Shown piece after piece: positions 23,876 through 35,628 of a stretch of 64,000 bases of DNA. The DNA is from Leucaena leucocephala (Eukaryota; Streptophyta; Magnoliopsida; Fabales; Fabaceae), in the NCBI GenBank assembly GCA_037074615.1, contig CM073518.1:4836001-4900000 (forward strand), read 5' to 3'. Each line of letters begins with the position of its first letter. Position 1 is the stretch's first letter. The notes below the pieces were generated by a model. That model did not search any database and was not told the DNA's origin. It saw only the letters and a list, made by a program, of their open reading frames with translations. The position numbers and the translations under genes were made by a program.

Positions 23876-26800
23876 ATGGGAAGGCTTCGTTGTAATTATC
23901 ACTTGAATGAGACTCTTCTTCTCCTTGCTGTCCTCCTTCTCCATATCTCGTCTCAGTCTGCAACATGTGGCTCGATCGTCAGGTTTCTTCCTGGATTCCA
24001 GGGACCACTCCCTTTTGTTCTAGAGACAGGGTAGGTCGGAGTCGATCATTATTAAACTGCGATCTCTGAGATTTTAAGGCTGATTAAGTGATCAGTGTTG
24101 AATTTTGGTCAGGTACGTAGGAGTTGGTGAAACAGAGGAAGTGCAGTTGTTTTACTACTTTATCGAGTCAGAGAACAATCCCAGAGATGATCCTCTCATG
24201 CTCTGGCTAACTGGAGGACCTGGTTGCTCTGCACTTTCGGGTCTCGTCTTTGAAATCGGTAATTGTTGAAACACGCACACTCTTACTCTGCAACTGGCCA
24301 CTTAAAGGTTCGTGGCGAGTGATATATAAGCCAGACCCTTGAAAGTCATCACTTTTGCAGGTCCACTTGAATTTTCAAACCAGGAATACAATGGGAGCGT
24401 GCCTAATCTGGTGTTGAGACCCAGTTCTTGGACAAAGGTGGCATTATTATCATAGCCTCGAATACATCGTTCTTTGTTTGATTGATGATCATGTGTGATT
24501 GATTCAACGTTTTCAAAGTGGTCAGGTAAGTAGCATCATATTCGTAGATTTGCCCGCAGGTACGGGTTTCTCTTACTCCAGAACACTCCGGCAACAGCAA
24601 GGTGACTGGAAAGCAATTCACCATGCCCATCAGTTTCTCAGGAAGGTAATTTCATTAGTTTACAGTAAGGAAGAGGAAGGGGATGAAAGTGAGCTGCTTG
24701 GAAATATATTGATGGTAATTAATGATCATGTTTTTTAATGTTGATAGTGGCTGGTTGATCATCCGGAGTTTCAGTCCAATAAAGTGTACATCGGCGGTGA
24801 CTCCTACTCCGGCGTCCCTCTCCCAGTAATTGTTCAAGAGATATCAAATGGTACAAAACTCGTGAACTGTATGCCACTATTGAAATTTGATTTTGACTAA
24901 ACAAGGAAATCTCAAGGCGATCAAGAGTCGCGTCTGTAATTATTGTTCACTAGTTTCAACCGAGTCATGAGCAGCAGCCATCGCTCCAATGAAAGTGGGC
25001 CTTCATGATCTTATCGGATCTCCCGATGGGGACCGGACCTCTAAGTGGTCCTCTATGAGTTGGCTTTGGGCAAACTTTAACACGATGCCATGTCTTTACC
25101 AAAAAAAAAACAACAACAACACGGGGTTAGTCTGAATGGTAAGTGGTTCGGTATCGTTTAAACGAAGTCTCGAGTTTGAGCCTTGGCGTATGTAGAAAAT
25201 TCCCGTTAAGAGACTCACCCACCATAGCCAAGTGCGTGACACGGGTCGGATTCAGATATAGTCGAGGTAAAACTCTGGTGAACCGAGTGGGTAATAAAAA
25301 AAAAACTCATCTGGTAACTAACAAAGTTTAGCACAACTGTTAGATAGTTAGATTCTTTAAATATAACGCATTGAGTTTGAACTAGGATGTGTATATAAAA
25401 AAATATTTTATTAGGAGAGTCAAACCCACTTCAGTGATATCTACTTTTTAGGAGGATTAGTCTATAAGCTATCTGTTTGAGGATACCTCCTGATTTTTAC
25501 TAAAAAAAAAAAATCCTCTAACACTTAACATCACATCTGAATTATAGGGTCTAGATCTAATTTTTATTTTATTTTTTTATTATTTTAATAGGTATATAAT
25601 CTAAAATAGAGATAATATATTAACTATCATTTTAAAAAAAATGAGTTTTTTATTTAAAAATGCTGGTTAGAAAAAATAGATCTGATGTTCATTATTTTGA
25701 TGAGCCCCATGGGTCCCTAGCACTTTCTGTAGTATTTGGACAGAGTAATATTCTGATTATCTAATAGCTTAATCACTCACCATAAACTCCCTTATCCGCA
25801 CGCAGCAAATGAAGCAGGTATCCAGCCCCGGATAAATCTTCAGGTCTGCTGTAGTTACTCTATTGATCTACTTTCTTTTTCTTGATTTACGCTGGTGTTT
25901 ATATATAAGTGCATGAGAAATTCAAATTTTCAAATCTATTAAAAAATATGTTAAATTGTTACTTATATATAAGACAATAGAGAGAATATTATTTATAATG
26001 ATTGTTTATATATAGTTTCAATATATGAGAGATAATGTTACTTGTAGAAGGGAGTGTATATACACTGTGATATTGCCGACGGCAAAAAAATATCGCTATT
26101 ATATAAAGTTGGATCTAATGGTATTTTCTTCAGGGATACCTGCTGGGTAATCCGGTGACAGCTCCATCGAAAGCCAATTATGGGGTTCCATTCGCTCACG
26201 GAATGGGATTAATTTCTGATGAACTTTATGAGGTACTTTATTTATCATTGACGGATAGATATTATTGAAAAAGGCTGAAATTTGCTTCCGAAACAAGTCT
26301 AAAGAATTTCATTTACTCAACGAGCAGTCACTCCAAACAAATTGCAGAGGAGAGTATCGCTCCATAGACCCCAAAAATGTAAAATGTAGCAGAGATATGC
26401 AGTCCTTCAGAAAGGTAATAATACTGTTAGTTTGTTGTCTTCTATATATATTACTGTTTGTGAGGGTGCCCTAAATAACCCATGATGGTGCTTCAGTGTA
26501 CTTCAGGACTCAACGTGGCCCATATTCTGGAACCTTTGTGTGAGTTCTCATTGCGAAAGCCAATAGAAATATCTTGGAGAAGATCTTTCACTTACAAGCC
26601 CAGGGCGGTTCTGGAATCTCATCTCTCAGCGCCATCCTTAAGCTGCCGGGTAATTTTTCATAAACTAGCCCACTTTCATTTATCTCAAATATTTATTCAC
26701 TTTGTTTTTTTTTTGTTTTTTTTTGTTCGCCATAATCATCCTCTACTCCTCGTAGACTTATGCTTATTTCCTGTCTGGTAACTGGGCCAACCATCCCGAT

Positions 26801-27310
26801 GTTCGCAAGGCACTTGGTATCCGACAGGTATATATAGTATTACTCCCCCGTTCATGCTAATAATGTAGTTTTCAGAGACATGCATGAGTGGGATAATATT
26901 GTGTGAAAGAAGAAGTACACGAGAATTATTCAAGGGGGTGTGGGTGCAGGGAAGTATAGGGAGATGGCATCGTTGTGACTATGGAATGAATTACAAGTTC
27001 GAGATCCCTGGATCCTTGGAGTATCATATGAATCTTAGCAGAAAAGGCTATCGTTCATTGATATACAGGTCCAAATTCTTTTACTTACGTAGCTGGTATT
27101 GATCGACAATGAAGCATATTATAAATTAAGTGCTTTTATTGATATCGCGTTAAAAATAATGCAGTGGGGATCATGACATGATGGTTCCTTTCCTGGAAAC
27201 TCAAGCGTGGATAAGATCTTTGAATTACTCCATCGTCGATGACTGGAGACCCTGGTATATTAATGCCCAGGTTGCAGGGTACGTATATATCAAACTTGAT
27301 ACACTGACTC

Positions 27311-27358
<48 letters not shown>

Positions 27359-27655
27359 TGTTCATGGGGTTATAGCAACCTGACCTTTTCTTTCCTTTTT
27401 GGGTAGATACACGAGGGCTTACTCCAACCAAATGACATTTGCAACTGTGAAGGCAAGCATTATTTCTTCTTTTGATATATATATATATATATATATAAAC
27501 TTCAATATTGTGTCTTTGCAATCAAAATCTTTATCGTGTAATGTTGATGCATGGAATTGCAGGGTGGAGGACATACGGCTCCAGAATATAAGCATGAAGA
27601 ATGTTTTGGAATGTTTAGTCGATGGATATCTAACATACCTTTGTAGAAATATACA
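23876..27655 (+). CDS. SCPL: Serine carboxypeptidase-like protein, copy 2 (intact)
   Basis: Exons: 23876-24030, 24113-24258, 24361-24437, 24526-24645, 24748-24850, 25806-25843, 26134-26232, 26328-26414, 26497-26649, 26756-26827, 26950-27068, 27165-27278, 27407-27452, 27563-27655. They join in phase to 473 residues, a normal family length. After a hydrophobic signal peptide come FLPGFQGPLPF, LMLWLTGGPGCSALSGL, VYIGGDSYSGV (catalytic Ser), FAHGMGLISDELYE, YSGDHDMMVPFLETQAW (catalytic Asp) and GGGHTAPEY (catalytic His). The motifs fit clade IA SCPL proteins, many of which are vacuolar acyltransferases using glucose-ester donors rather than peptidases; substrate cannot be inferred. It shares exon plan and splice phases with copy 1 just upstream, so the pair is a tandem duplication. 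The last intron uses a GC donor (AAG/GCAAG), as in copy 1. Intron 5 is enlarged by two SINE insertions. Confidence 0.92.
25121..25305 (+). mobile_element. tRNA-derived SINE, family 1, copy 3
   Basis: It lies in intron 5 of the second carboxypeptidase-like gene, on the same strand. The head GGTTAGTCTGAATGGTAAGT and box B-like GTCTCGAGTTTGAGCC match the 12028 copy; the end GAACCGAGTGGGTAAT is followed by poly-A. An A-rich stretch just upstream (25101-25120) hides any target duplication. Confidence 0.85.
25318..25512 (+). mobile_element. Possible third SINE family, single copy
   Basis: It starts with a tRNA-like TTAGCACAACTGTTAGATAG, has a box B-like GAGTTTGAACTAGG about 45 bases later, and ends in poly-A after CCTGATTTTTACT. 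It directly follows the family 1 SINE in the same intron. With only one copy in view the call rests on layout alone. Confidence 0.4.
27313..27356. repeat. (AC)n microsatellite
   Basis: About 22 uninterrupted AC units lie in intron 12 of the second carboxypeptidase-like gene. A (TA)n run lies in the next intron at about 27475-27497. Confidence 0.97.
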
Positions 27656-29340
27656 GTTGAGTCGAGGGGGCATTGTTTCTAATGGTCAAATAATATCTGC
27701 AGAACTTTACATGACACAAATATAAAGAAACTGAAAATTAATAAATAAAATGTCCCGATTTTATTGGTATCATGGCTATTTTCCATTAACCTCACAAAAT
27801 ATTTCACTCGCGAAAATAATTTTTTTTTTAAGAGTGAGAGTTGAGACTGAACTATAATTTTATAAAATAAAATAAAACAAAATGATTGTCCGATCATGGC
27901 CTGGCCATGGCGACTGGCGAGTGCCGGTATGTACCGGGAGATCGTTTGCGTTAGGTTTTCGGTTTTTATGGTCTCTTTGTTAAAAGCTGTTATGGGCTTT
28001 GGGTCATGTGCTACAAAGGCCCATTACAGTTGGGTTAGAGTGAGACCTTTTTTTTTATTCAAAGAGTGAGACTCTTTATTTCACCATTTTAAAGTCTCCC
28101 TGAAATGGGCCTAAGGCCTAACCAAGGTTGGGTACTAAATGGAACTCATCGATGGGCCTAGTATGTAGCACAACACTGGAGCGTGATAGCAATATGGGTA
28201 CTAAATTTTCAGGATTTATTTTGGGTGGAGTGTGGAGTCTTAGGGATTAAGGATAGAAATAGGCCAGATGGACTATTAGGAACCAATGGCCACCTGATCT
28301 AGTTTAGCTTGATTTATTTAAAAAAATACGTAAGATTAAACTTATATGGAAGCCCATTTTTTTTATGAGATCAGATTCAGACTCCTTAAAAAGCCTATTA
28401 GACTTATCAGATGGCATGTGCTTATTATCATAATATATTCAATATAAAAATATAATAAGTGGATATCGAACCTACTACTTATTAAACATAATATAAGAAT
28501 CAGACTATTAAACTAACGCATTTAATTATTAATTTTATTCTTACATTATAAATTTAAATCCACTTCTGCAATGTATCTAAGACACTAAAAACTTAATCGA
28601 AACCCTTATTTGATTTTACTCACACTTCTCGCACTCTCACTCTGCCTTCGCCATCTCGTTTTCCCTAATCGCTCGGCGTCACCTCTCCTTCTCGCTCGCT
28701 CAGTCCAATAGTTGGCCATCACTTAATTACTTCTTCGATGATTTTGTCCCATCAAGCCATCACTCCCTCTCCCAAATCCAGTTGATGAGGAGGGCTAGGA
28801 TGATAGACAATGAGGATGATAGACGGTGATGACGACGGTGGATGGCTCTTCTTCTTCTCCTTCATCCCTCAATCTCCAACCTCTTTCTTCAACCTTCATT
28901 GTCTCCACCAAGCACGATTTCAACACAGCCTCCACCAAGCATTGTTCGATTTTTCTAGGTATGAACGTTGGTCTGGGTTTGATTTTTATTTGCTTCTCTC
29001 TTTAAAATCTTTGTTTTGGTTTTGTTCTGGAATGAGAGTTCTGTTAAAATCTCTGATTTATTTTGTTTTGGGTCTAAATCTTTTTAAATCATAGAATTGT
29101 AAATTGCTGAAGTTTGTTCATCAATATACTCTTTGTAATTTACCCAGGCTTTAGGCCAAATCAAATATTTGTATTGGCTAAATTTATGTCAAAAAAATAG
29201 TCTATATCAAACTATAAGTTAGGCTTAAGTTAGGCTTAGACTAAATTATTATTTAACAGATCTAACTTGTTAACGTTAAAACCTAACCTAACCTAGCCTA
29301 ACTTAACTTGTTTTTATGTCTATCAGTGATAAATGACTCT
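27656..29340. other. Spacer downstream of the carboxypeptidase pair
   Basis: A GC-richer patch at 28620-28960 has an open frame of about 94 residues rich in Phe, His and Ser without family motifs. Around 28250-28560 and 29150-29330 there are AGGCCT/AACCTAACCT-type stretches reminiscent of a decayed DNA transposon, but ends and target duplication do not match. No gene can be supported. Confidence 0.4.
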
Positions 29341-29480
29341 TTTTTTGGAAGAAAATGGCCATTCCAATTAATGCGATACCAAGGGTTGGGGGTTCGTTAG
29401 ACTCAAATCTCGAGTTCGTTTGTGTTCTCTGCATTTTAAGTATTTAATCAAGTTGCTTATTTCCAAAAAAAAAAAAAAAA
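29341..29480 (+). mobile_element. Possible short retroposon with poly-A tail
   Basis: A segment with a box B-like CTCGAGTTCGTTTGTG, ending in TTCC and an 18-base A run (29464-29482), sits directly against the foldback element. It is short and single-copy in the window, so the call is weak. Confidence 0.3.
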
Positions 29481-29483
29481 AAG

Positions 29484-30010
29484 TAAAGGTGCATCCAGCA
29501 CCCCAAACTAATTTTGGAGGAGCAATTAATATTTCTAAAGTATTTAAAGGTACAATTAGCACCCTGAACTAATTTTGGAAGTGCAACCAGTACCCTGAAC
29601 TAATTTTGGAGGTGTAACCAGCATCCTAAAATATTTAAAGGTACAATTAACACCCTAAACTAATTTTGGAGGTGCAATCAGCACCCTCACAAAATTTAGT
29701 GTAATTTATTAAAATAATATTATACATATGGTTTTTAAATAATAATGTATCAAAAAAAAAAATTTATGTGATATGTATCAAATGAAAGTAAGTATTTTTG
29801 TTAGTGAAAGGGTAAAATTGCACCAATTTAAATATTTGAGGGTGCTGATTGCACCTCCAAAATTAGTTTAGGGTGTTAATTGTATTTTTAAATACTTTAA
29901 GGTGCTGGTTGCACCTCTAAAATTAGTTCAGGGTGCTAATTATACCTTTAAATACTTTAGAGTGTTAATTATTCCTCTAAAATTAGTTTGAGGTGCTTGA
30001 TGCACCCTTA
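29484..30010. mobile_element. Foldback-type element with repeated subunits in both arms (about 527 bp)
   Basis: The left arm (29484 to about 29700) and right arm (about 29818-30010) are long inverted repeats of each other; the ends are TAAAGGTGCATCCAGCACC and its inverted partner GATGCACCCTTA. Each arm is itself built from about four units of 45-55 bases centred on CACCCTAAACTAATTTTGGA and GGTGCAA, so every unit can pair with several partners. The loop, about 29700-29818, is AT-rich. There is no coding capacity. No clear target duplication was found, because the left flank is poly-A. The family name is not known to me. Confidence 0.8.
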
Positions 30011-31357
30011 CCCGACAAAAAATCACAAGCTCATCTCTCCGCCGTACAGGGTAGAAGAAGACGAATCTGCTGACGCTGGCTACTTTTTGCCGGAGAATGA
30101 CAACTAAATAAGCCCAAGACCATAAAAAGAATATTTTAAAATTTTAGTAAGCCTAAAACTTTGGTTTTGCATTCGATAATGAAGGGATCTGTTTTATTTT
30201 GAGCTCATGTTTCAAAAAATTCCGTATTATTTGGGAGACAAACCCTGGTCGGTCGGTAGTAGTTAAAAAGTTCTGAAGCACAGCCTACTCACAGACAAAA
30301 TTTCGGCACATAACTTTCAAATTAGAGATGCTGGCTTCTTTAACCATGCAGAATATACCCTCACCTCACCTCAAGATTTGTACTCAAGTCACCTTCGTAT
30401 GTACGGTTTAAAGTTCATACTTAAAAATATTATTAAAACAAAAACTAAATTAAATGAATCTAAACAACCAAAATTTATGATCAATAGCAAAGACTTCCCA
30501 CGTTTAGAGGAGACCTCTGTCATCTCCCTTAAAAGTACAGCGATACAGGTTACCCTGTTATCCCCCAAAAAAAACACAGAGCACAGGTTAAACTGGGAAT
30601 ACCCTAGAGGGTTTTTGACAATAATTTGACAATAATCCTTAGGATATTATCTCGATTCTGAGTTGTGTGGTCGTGTGCGTAAGAAGAAAGCTGGAAAGGG
30701 CCCCACCCTTTCTTTAATTGAAGGATCATGTGGTCAACGGCATGTTGATGCTCTCTGAAGTGCTTCGTTTATACAAATTTGGCGGGGCATCTGAAGATCG
30801 CCATCGAAAGGCAACGTGTACGTTGAAGGGATTCTTACAATTATTGCTCCTTCTTTTCAACGGATCAACACGTCTTCACCTTCTTTACAATCTGAATCTT
30901 TTTTTCGAATGCTCTTAATTCTGTTCGATAAAAAAAAAAATGAATTATTTGGTCGGCGATCCAGCAGTAGTTTTGACGTTTTTGTATGGATGTTTATCCG
31001 TGGATTTGCAGGGCAGGTTACATGATCACTCTATCCATTTACTAATATTTGTAAGGGAGTAAGCATGATATTATTGTCGGTTTGCTGATATCTTAGAAGT
31101 TATTTGGCTGTGGATGCATGAGTTGGCCGGAGTCTGAGGATATGAACACTTAGAACACAGACTTTGTTGGATATTGGGAACAGAGGAAAGGCAATAATTG
31201 TACCAGGGTAACGATAACGTATGGATCACATCCTAAGAGGGTACCTATGGGGATTTTGGTGGGGTTGCTCTGTTTGGACTATTGTCAGAAAAACGAAGTC
31301 TACGTGTTGGTAACATATGAACATGTCTCTTTCGGGTGTCCCAGAGAATACGTTAAC
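30011..31357. other. Spacer, no gene recognised
   Basis: Several open frames of 60-80 residues occur but carry no motif and overlap one another on different frames. No repeat ends were found. The stretch ends at the target duplication of the LTR element. Confidence 0.45.
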
Positions 31358-31362
31358 CTACT

Positions 31363-31671
31363 TGTTAGCTTTATTAGAGAGAAATAATAAGAAGAAAGAT
31401 GAAGAATCATATGTATTATTCATGAGCAACATACTCATACAACCATAGTAACCCACTTGGGTTACACACTAATCTACCCTCACTTGAGGGAGATAAACCA
31501 ACCCCACTTGGGGACTTTGAGGAGAGACCCAAGTTACCCTCTCCTTCACTATGGTGAAGATTACATAATCTCACACTCACCTATATGTTAGAGCCCTTTA
31601 TATAGAGTTTTAGGGTCATCTAAGATACAAGTGATTAACACTAATCACCTAATTAATTCAACCTTCTAACA
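31363..31671 (-). repeat. 3' LTR of the F-box-carrying element
   Basis: It starts TGTTAGCTTTATTAG and ends CTTCTAACA (plus-strand reading), with the TG...CA termini expected of an LTR. By eye it differs from the other LTR at 6 of 309 positions (about 2 percent), so the insertion is young relative to the other elements here. Confidence 0.92.
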
Positions 31672-32126
31672 CCCCCGCTCAAGTTAACACCCCTTAACTC
31701 TAGGTGTTCAACTTGTCAACACAACACACAAAGGAGTAGGGTGAATTAAACCAAACCACTTTTATTGTACAAAATACAATATGAAAATTTCTTCAAAATT
31801 TTCTATCCTCACAGATCTTTTGTACAGACTAGTTTCTTCTCTCAGAACTTAGAAAATGCTTCTTCAACATAAAGTTGTCTCTCTTCATCATATTCCCACA
31901 CATCATGAATATTGTAAGCATGAATCATGGCCCACCAATTGCTTCAGACCTGCTTCCATGCTTCAGACAAGTTCCCACCATGCCACCAGCATCTTGCGTT
32001 GAATTTGACATATGAGAAAAATGCACAACACGTGGCCTTGAATTAATACCATTCTCCTCAATGTTTACTTGTTATTCACTCCTTGTTCATTCTTGTTGCT
32101 CGTCTTTTGACAATTCTTCACTGTCA

Positions 32127-32967
32127 CTAGGGAGTTAAAAATAAACTCTCTGTGTATACAATGACGTTATTCTGATGCATTCGATCATTGTATTCACAGT
32201 ACTCTAGTACTTTGCCTTCGTCGTTGCATTTCACCAACGCTTTGCCACCATCTGAATAATGTGATCCAACAATTCCACCACTTTTGGTCAAGCATATTGG
32301 GAAGAAGTAGTCACCAGGAATCTCAACTGATACAACAATGAATTTAGTCCAAGATGACTTCATTCCATATTCCTTCATCAACCATATTTCATGTTCAACT
32401 TCGTGATCCCCAAGAATAGATAGACTGAGACATCCTCCCAGTTTCCCCAGATAAACAAATTTCAGGGCTTCAAAGAAATCATCAGGCAGAGGAATTTCAA
32501 TTAACTTCTTCTGTGTTACACTAAAGGCAAGAATCAATTCAACCTTGGTATCCTTGCGAAGGGCCAGCCAATGAATAGCTTGATTCAAGAACAACCCTGT
32601 TCTAGGGTCAGACGTGGGATTCTTATAGGGAAAATTATGGGTACCCTCAATTCTTTTCCACGAATAGGCTTGCATGGAGAAAAACTGGAAATCGTATTCG
32701 TAGTCAGCAACGGTTGGATCACACGCTCCGACAACTACCAAGTAGTCATCATCGGAGGCGTCATAGCCGAGGCTTTTAAAGTAAGGGAAATATTCTGACG
32801 GCCCAGACACTCGCTTGTACAAGCCAGTTGATGGATTCCACACAGCTAATTCATAATCAGGATCTACAAGCACGAAGCCTCTTACATACAGATTTGAAAC
32901 GCAGCAGAGATTTGACTGGCAATCTTGAGAGGATAGAGTCGATCAGATCTTGAGGGAGGCTCGCCAT
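32127..32967 (-). pseudogene. Captured F-box (FBA-type) gene, deleted after the F-box
   Basis: Read on the minus strand from 32967, the frame opens with a clear F-box: MASLPQDLIDSILSRLPVKS followed by LLRFKSVCKRL, the SKP1-binding motif of SCF ubiquitin ligases. After CKRL the frame runs into a stop within a few residues. The neighbouring frame then continues for about 248 residues (to 32127) as an F-box-associated domain: LVDPDYELAVWNPSTGLYKR, later DFQFFSMQAYSWKRI and LNQAIHWLA. The usual linker of some 60-80 residues between the two parts is missing and the joint is out of frame, so the copy has an internal deletion. No introns are present. It lies wholly inside the LTR element and in the element's own orientation. 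Confidence 0.85.
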
Positions 32968-33365
32968 GCTCGATCGCCACATACTCAATCGGAAACTGCA
33001 AGAAAATTCAAACCGGTGGCCCAAAGGGGGAAAGAAAGAAAATCAGGCATCCGACTATCTTTTGAATGTGTGCTTGAATATCTGGTTGAAGTCCGTCGAA
33101 TGACGGTAGATTTTTAACTCTGTGACGATGGCGAAGATCGATTTCCACGATTGGTAGGAGCCACTGCGACGACGGCCGAAAACTTAGGACCCGTGGGTTA
33201 TCATGCTTACAATTTTTGCCGCCAAGATCGGAGAGACGACAGTGGCGAATCAAGAAACTTTGTTGAAATGGCAACGTTAGAACAAGATTATGCACTGGGC
33301 TTCACCAACTAGGCAAGAATTCAAGAATTGAATTATTTGGACTCAATAAACCTGCTCTGGTACCA

Positions 33366-33674
33366 TGTTAGCTTTAGTAGAGAGAAATAAGAAGAAGAAA
33401 GATGAAGAATCATATGTATTATTCATGAGCAACATACTCATACAACCATAGTAACCCACTTGGGTTACACACTAATCTACCCTCACTTGAGGGAGATAAA
33501 CCAACCCCACTTGGGGACTTTGAGGAGAGATTCAAGTTACCCTCTCCTTCACTATAGTGAATATTACATAATCTCACACTCACCTATATGTTAGAGCCCT
33601 TTATATAGAGTTTTAGGGTCATCTAAGATACAAGTGATTAACACTAATCACCTAATTAATTCAACCTTCTAACA
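33366..33674 (-). repeat. 5' LTR of the F-box-carrying element
   Basis: It is 309 bp, about 98 percent identical to its partner at 31363. The primer binding site adjoins it on the inner side. In the minus orientation it would supply the element promoter. Confidence 0.92.
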
Positions 33675-33819
33675 CTACCAAAACGCAAATACCTGTGAGA
33701 AGCTAGGCTGGCAGTAGCTTAGCTCAAGATAGCACCTCACAATGCCTCTCTCTGCCTCTCCCTTCTGACTGCTTGCTGACAGCCGGGAAATTCTTGGACT
33801 TTGCTGTTCAATTGAAAGC

Positions 33820-34434
33820 GATTATTTAGATAAGTTTTTATAAAAAAAAAAACTTATAACAAAAAGAGTTATTAGATAGTTTTAAAAAAATTTATAAAAA
33901 ATAGCTTATAAAAAATTATTATGAATAAATAAATATTTAGATATTTATTACTAAATTTTTTTTTAAAATTGTTAAATTATTAAAAAAGTCATGAGATAAA
34001 AAAAATTATTATCAGCATCCAAATTTTTTTCTTATTATCATCACATGTCTTCTGTCATCTTCTCTTTTCTCTCTCATCTCTATCTATATCTCTCATTCTC
34101 ATCTCTACATTGGAGGAGGAAGACGAAAGAGGAAGAAGACGAAGTAGGGACCTTTCTATCTCCCAACGACGGGATGGGAATGACCACGACAGTTTTTGAC
34201 GACAAAAAGGAAGAGAAGAGAGAGTATAAGAAAAATAGGGATAAAATAGTAAATAGATAATTTATAAATGTTTACTATTCCAAATGATATTCCTAACTTA
34301 TTCAAAACTATAATTTGGTCAAGAAAATTTTTTAGACAAATATGACTATTTGTTTTAAAATTTTTCTTAACCAAAATTTAGGTCAGAATTTTTTTTTAAA
34401 TTATAATTTAGAGGTTACCCAAACATATATTATA
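33820..34434. mobile_element. Degenerate MITE of the 8459-related family
   Basis: The core GAAGAGAAGAG, GATAAAATAGTAA and the right end ACCCAAACATA repeat features of the 8459 and 7966 copies. The left end near ATTATTTAGATAAGTTTTTA is poorly preserved. Boundaries are approximate. Confidence 0.45.
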
Positions 34435-34543
34435 TTTTAGCTCTCAACTACCAACTTATCCCCCATCACAAGAATCTCACCTCTTTTTTTAATTTCACTA
34501 TTCATTGTTATCTAATTTTAATTGGAAATAGCTTCTAGTGGAA

Positions 34544-35013
34544 TAAGGCTTCGTGTCTATTTAGAAAACCTTAAACTAATATTTTAAAAGGGTTTCTAAC
34601 CCAAATTTTAGTTGAGAAAATTTTTAAAATAAATAGTCATATTTGTCTAAAAAGACTTTTGGACCAAACTATGATTTAAAACTAAAATTTTGAATGAGCT
34701 ATTGAGACTAACTTCTGAAACAGTAAAAAAACTTATAGACTATCCAATTACTATTTTACCCTTATTTTTTTCTTACACCCTCCCTCCTCTCTCTTCTCCA
34801 CTCTCTCTTATCTCTCATCTCTACTATTTTTAATAAAATCACTCCCTTTCTAGTAATTTTTTAATTATAAAAGTCATTCTGGTAATAACTATAGAAACAC
34901 TCATTTATTCAGATTTTTTTTTATAAGTTATTCTCTAAAAATTATTTTTTAAAAGCTGTTCGAAAATCCTTTTTTATAAGCCTTTTTTTAAACTTTTATC
35001 CAAACATACCCTT
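34544..35013. mobile_element. Degenerate MITE of the same family, opposite orientation
   Basis: Here the CT-rich core (CCTCTCTCTTCTCCACTCTC) and CCAATTACTATTTTACCCTTA appear as reverse complements of the copy just to the left, and the right end reads CCAAACATACCC. The two neighbours therefore face each other. No target duplication was found. Confidence 0.5.
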
Positions 35014-35628
35014 CGTACATTTATTTCTTTCTAAACTTTATTTAATTGGAGTCTCATACATTGGACCAACTTTTAAATGTTATAAAATTTTGACCTAAAC
35101 ATGTAGTATAACCAGGCCTTTGTTAACTTGTTGGATAAATCACTCTTGTTTTGCGTAGGAAGGTGGGATGAAGACCTTTTAAATTCATTTTTTAATTAAA
35201 AGAATATATATTATTAGCTTAAAATTATAAGAGGATAAAACCCACAACACATACTAAATTCTAATTCAATGTTTGCATATAGGTTGCTACCAAACAGACG
35301 TTGAAGAACACCCACATGTCCCATGGACACTGGCCTGATGACTGATGGCATCATCACAAGAAAGAAATTAAAAAAGAGGGACCATATATAGTTTATTCCT
35401 TATATTCTTTTAGGCGGGTTTTCACCAACTGCATTGGCAGAAGCATTACAGCAATTTTTTTTTTTTTTTAAAAAGGGACTAAAACAGTGAAATTACAACG
35501 AAAGAGTTATTTCTTCCCAAGAGGGAAAAGGTTAAGGAAATAGGAGGAGGAGTTCCCTCTTTGACATTGGATGGCCTCTCCTCGGACAGCAATGCTCCAA
35601 CTAGTAACAACAGCAGAGACAAAAAACG

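Larger units (their letters stand above)
31358..33679 (-). mobile_element. Short LTR retrotransposon carrying a host F-box gene
   Basis: Two 309-bp direct repeats (31363-31671 and 33366-33674) bound a 1694-bp interior. Flanks CTACT (31358-31362) and CTACC (33675-33679) are a 5-bp target duplication with one mismatch. Read on the minus strand, the right LTR is the 5' one: directly inside it the sequence TGGTACCAGAGC (rev. complement of 33353-33364) is one base from the common plant Met-tRNA primer site, and a purine tract GAGCGGGGG lies against the other LTR. There is no gag, protease, integrase or reverse transcriptase. The interior instead holds an F-box gene. The element is therefore non-autonomous and was moved in trans. 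Confidence 0.9.

Noticed and set aside
27225..27521. 98-residue minus-strand frame with a Cys-Val repeat
   Set aside because: Translation of the (AC)n and (TA)n microsatellites in SCPL introns.
28810..29094. 94-residue open frame
   Set aside because: Low-complexity Phe/Leu/Ser composition, no splice context and no motif.
31363..33674. Segmental duplication instead of LTRs
   Set aside because: TG/CA ends, target duplication, primer site and purine tract together favour an LTR element.
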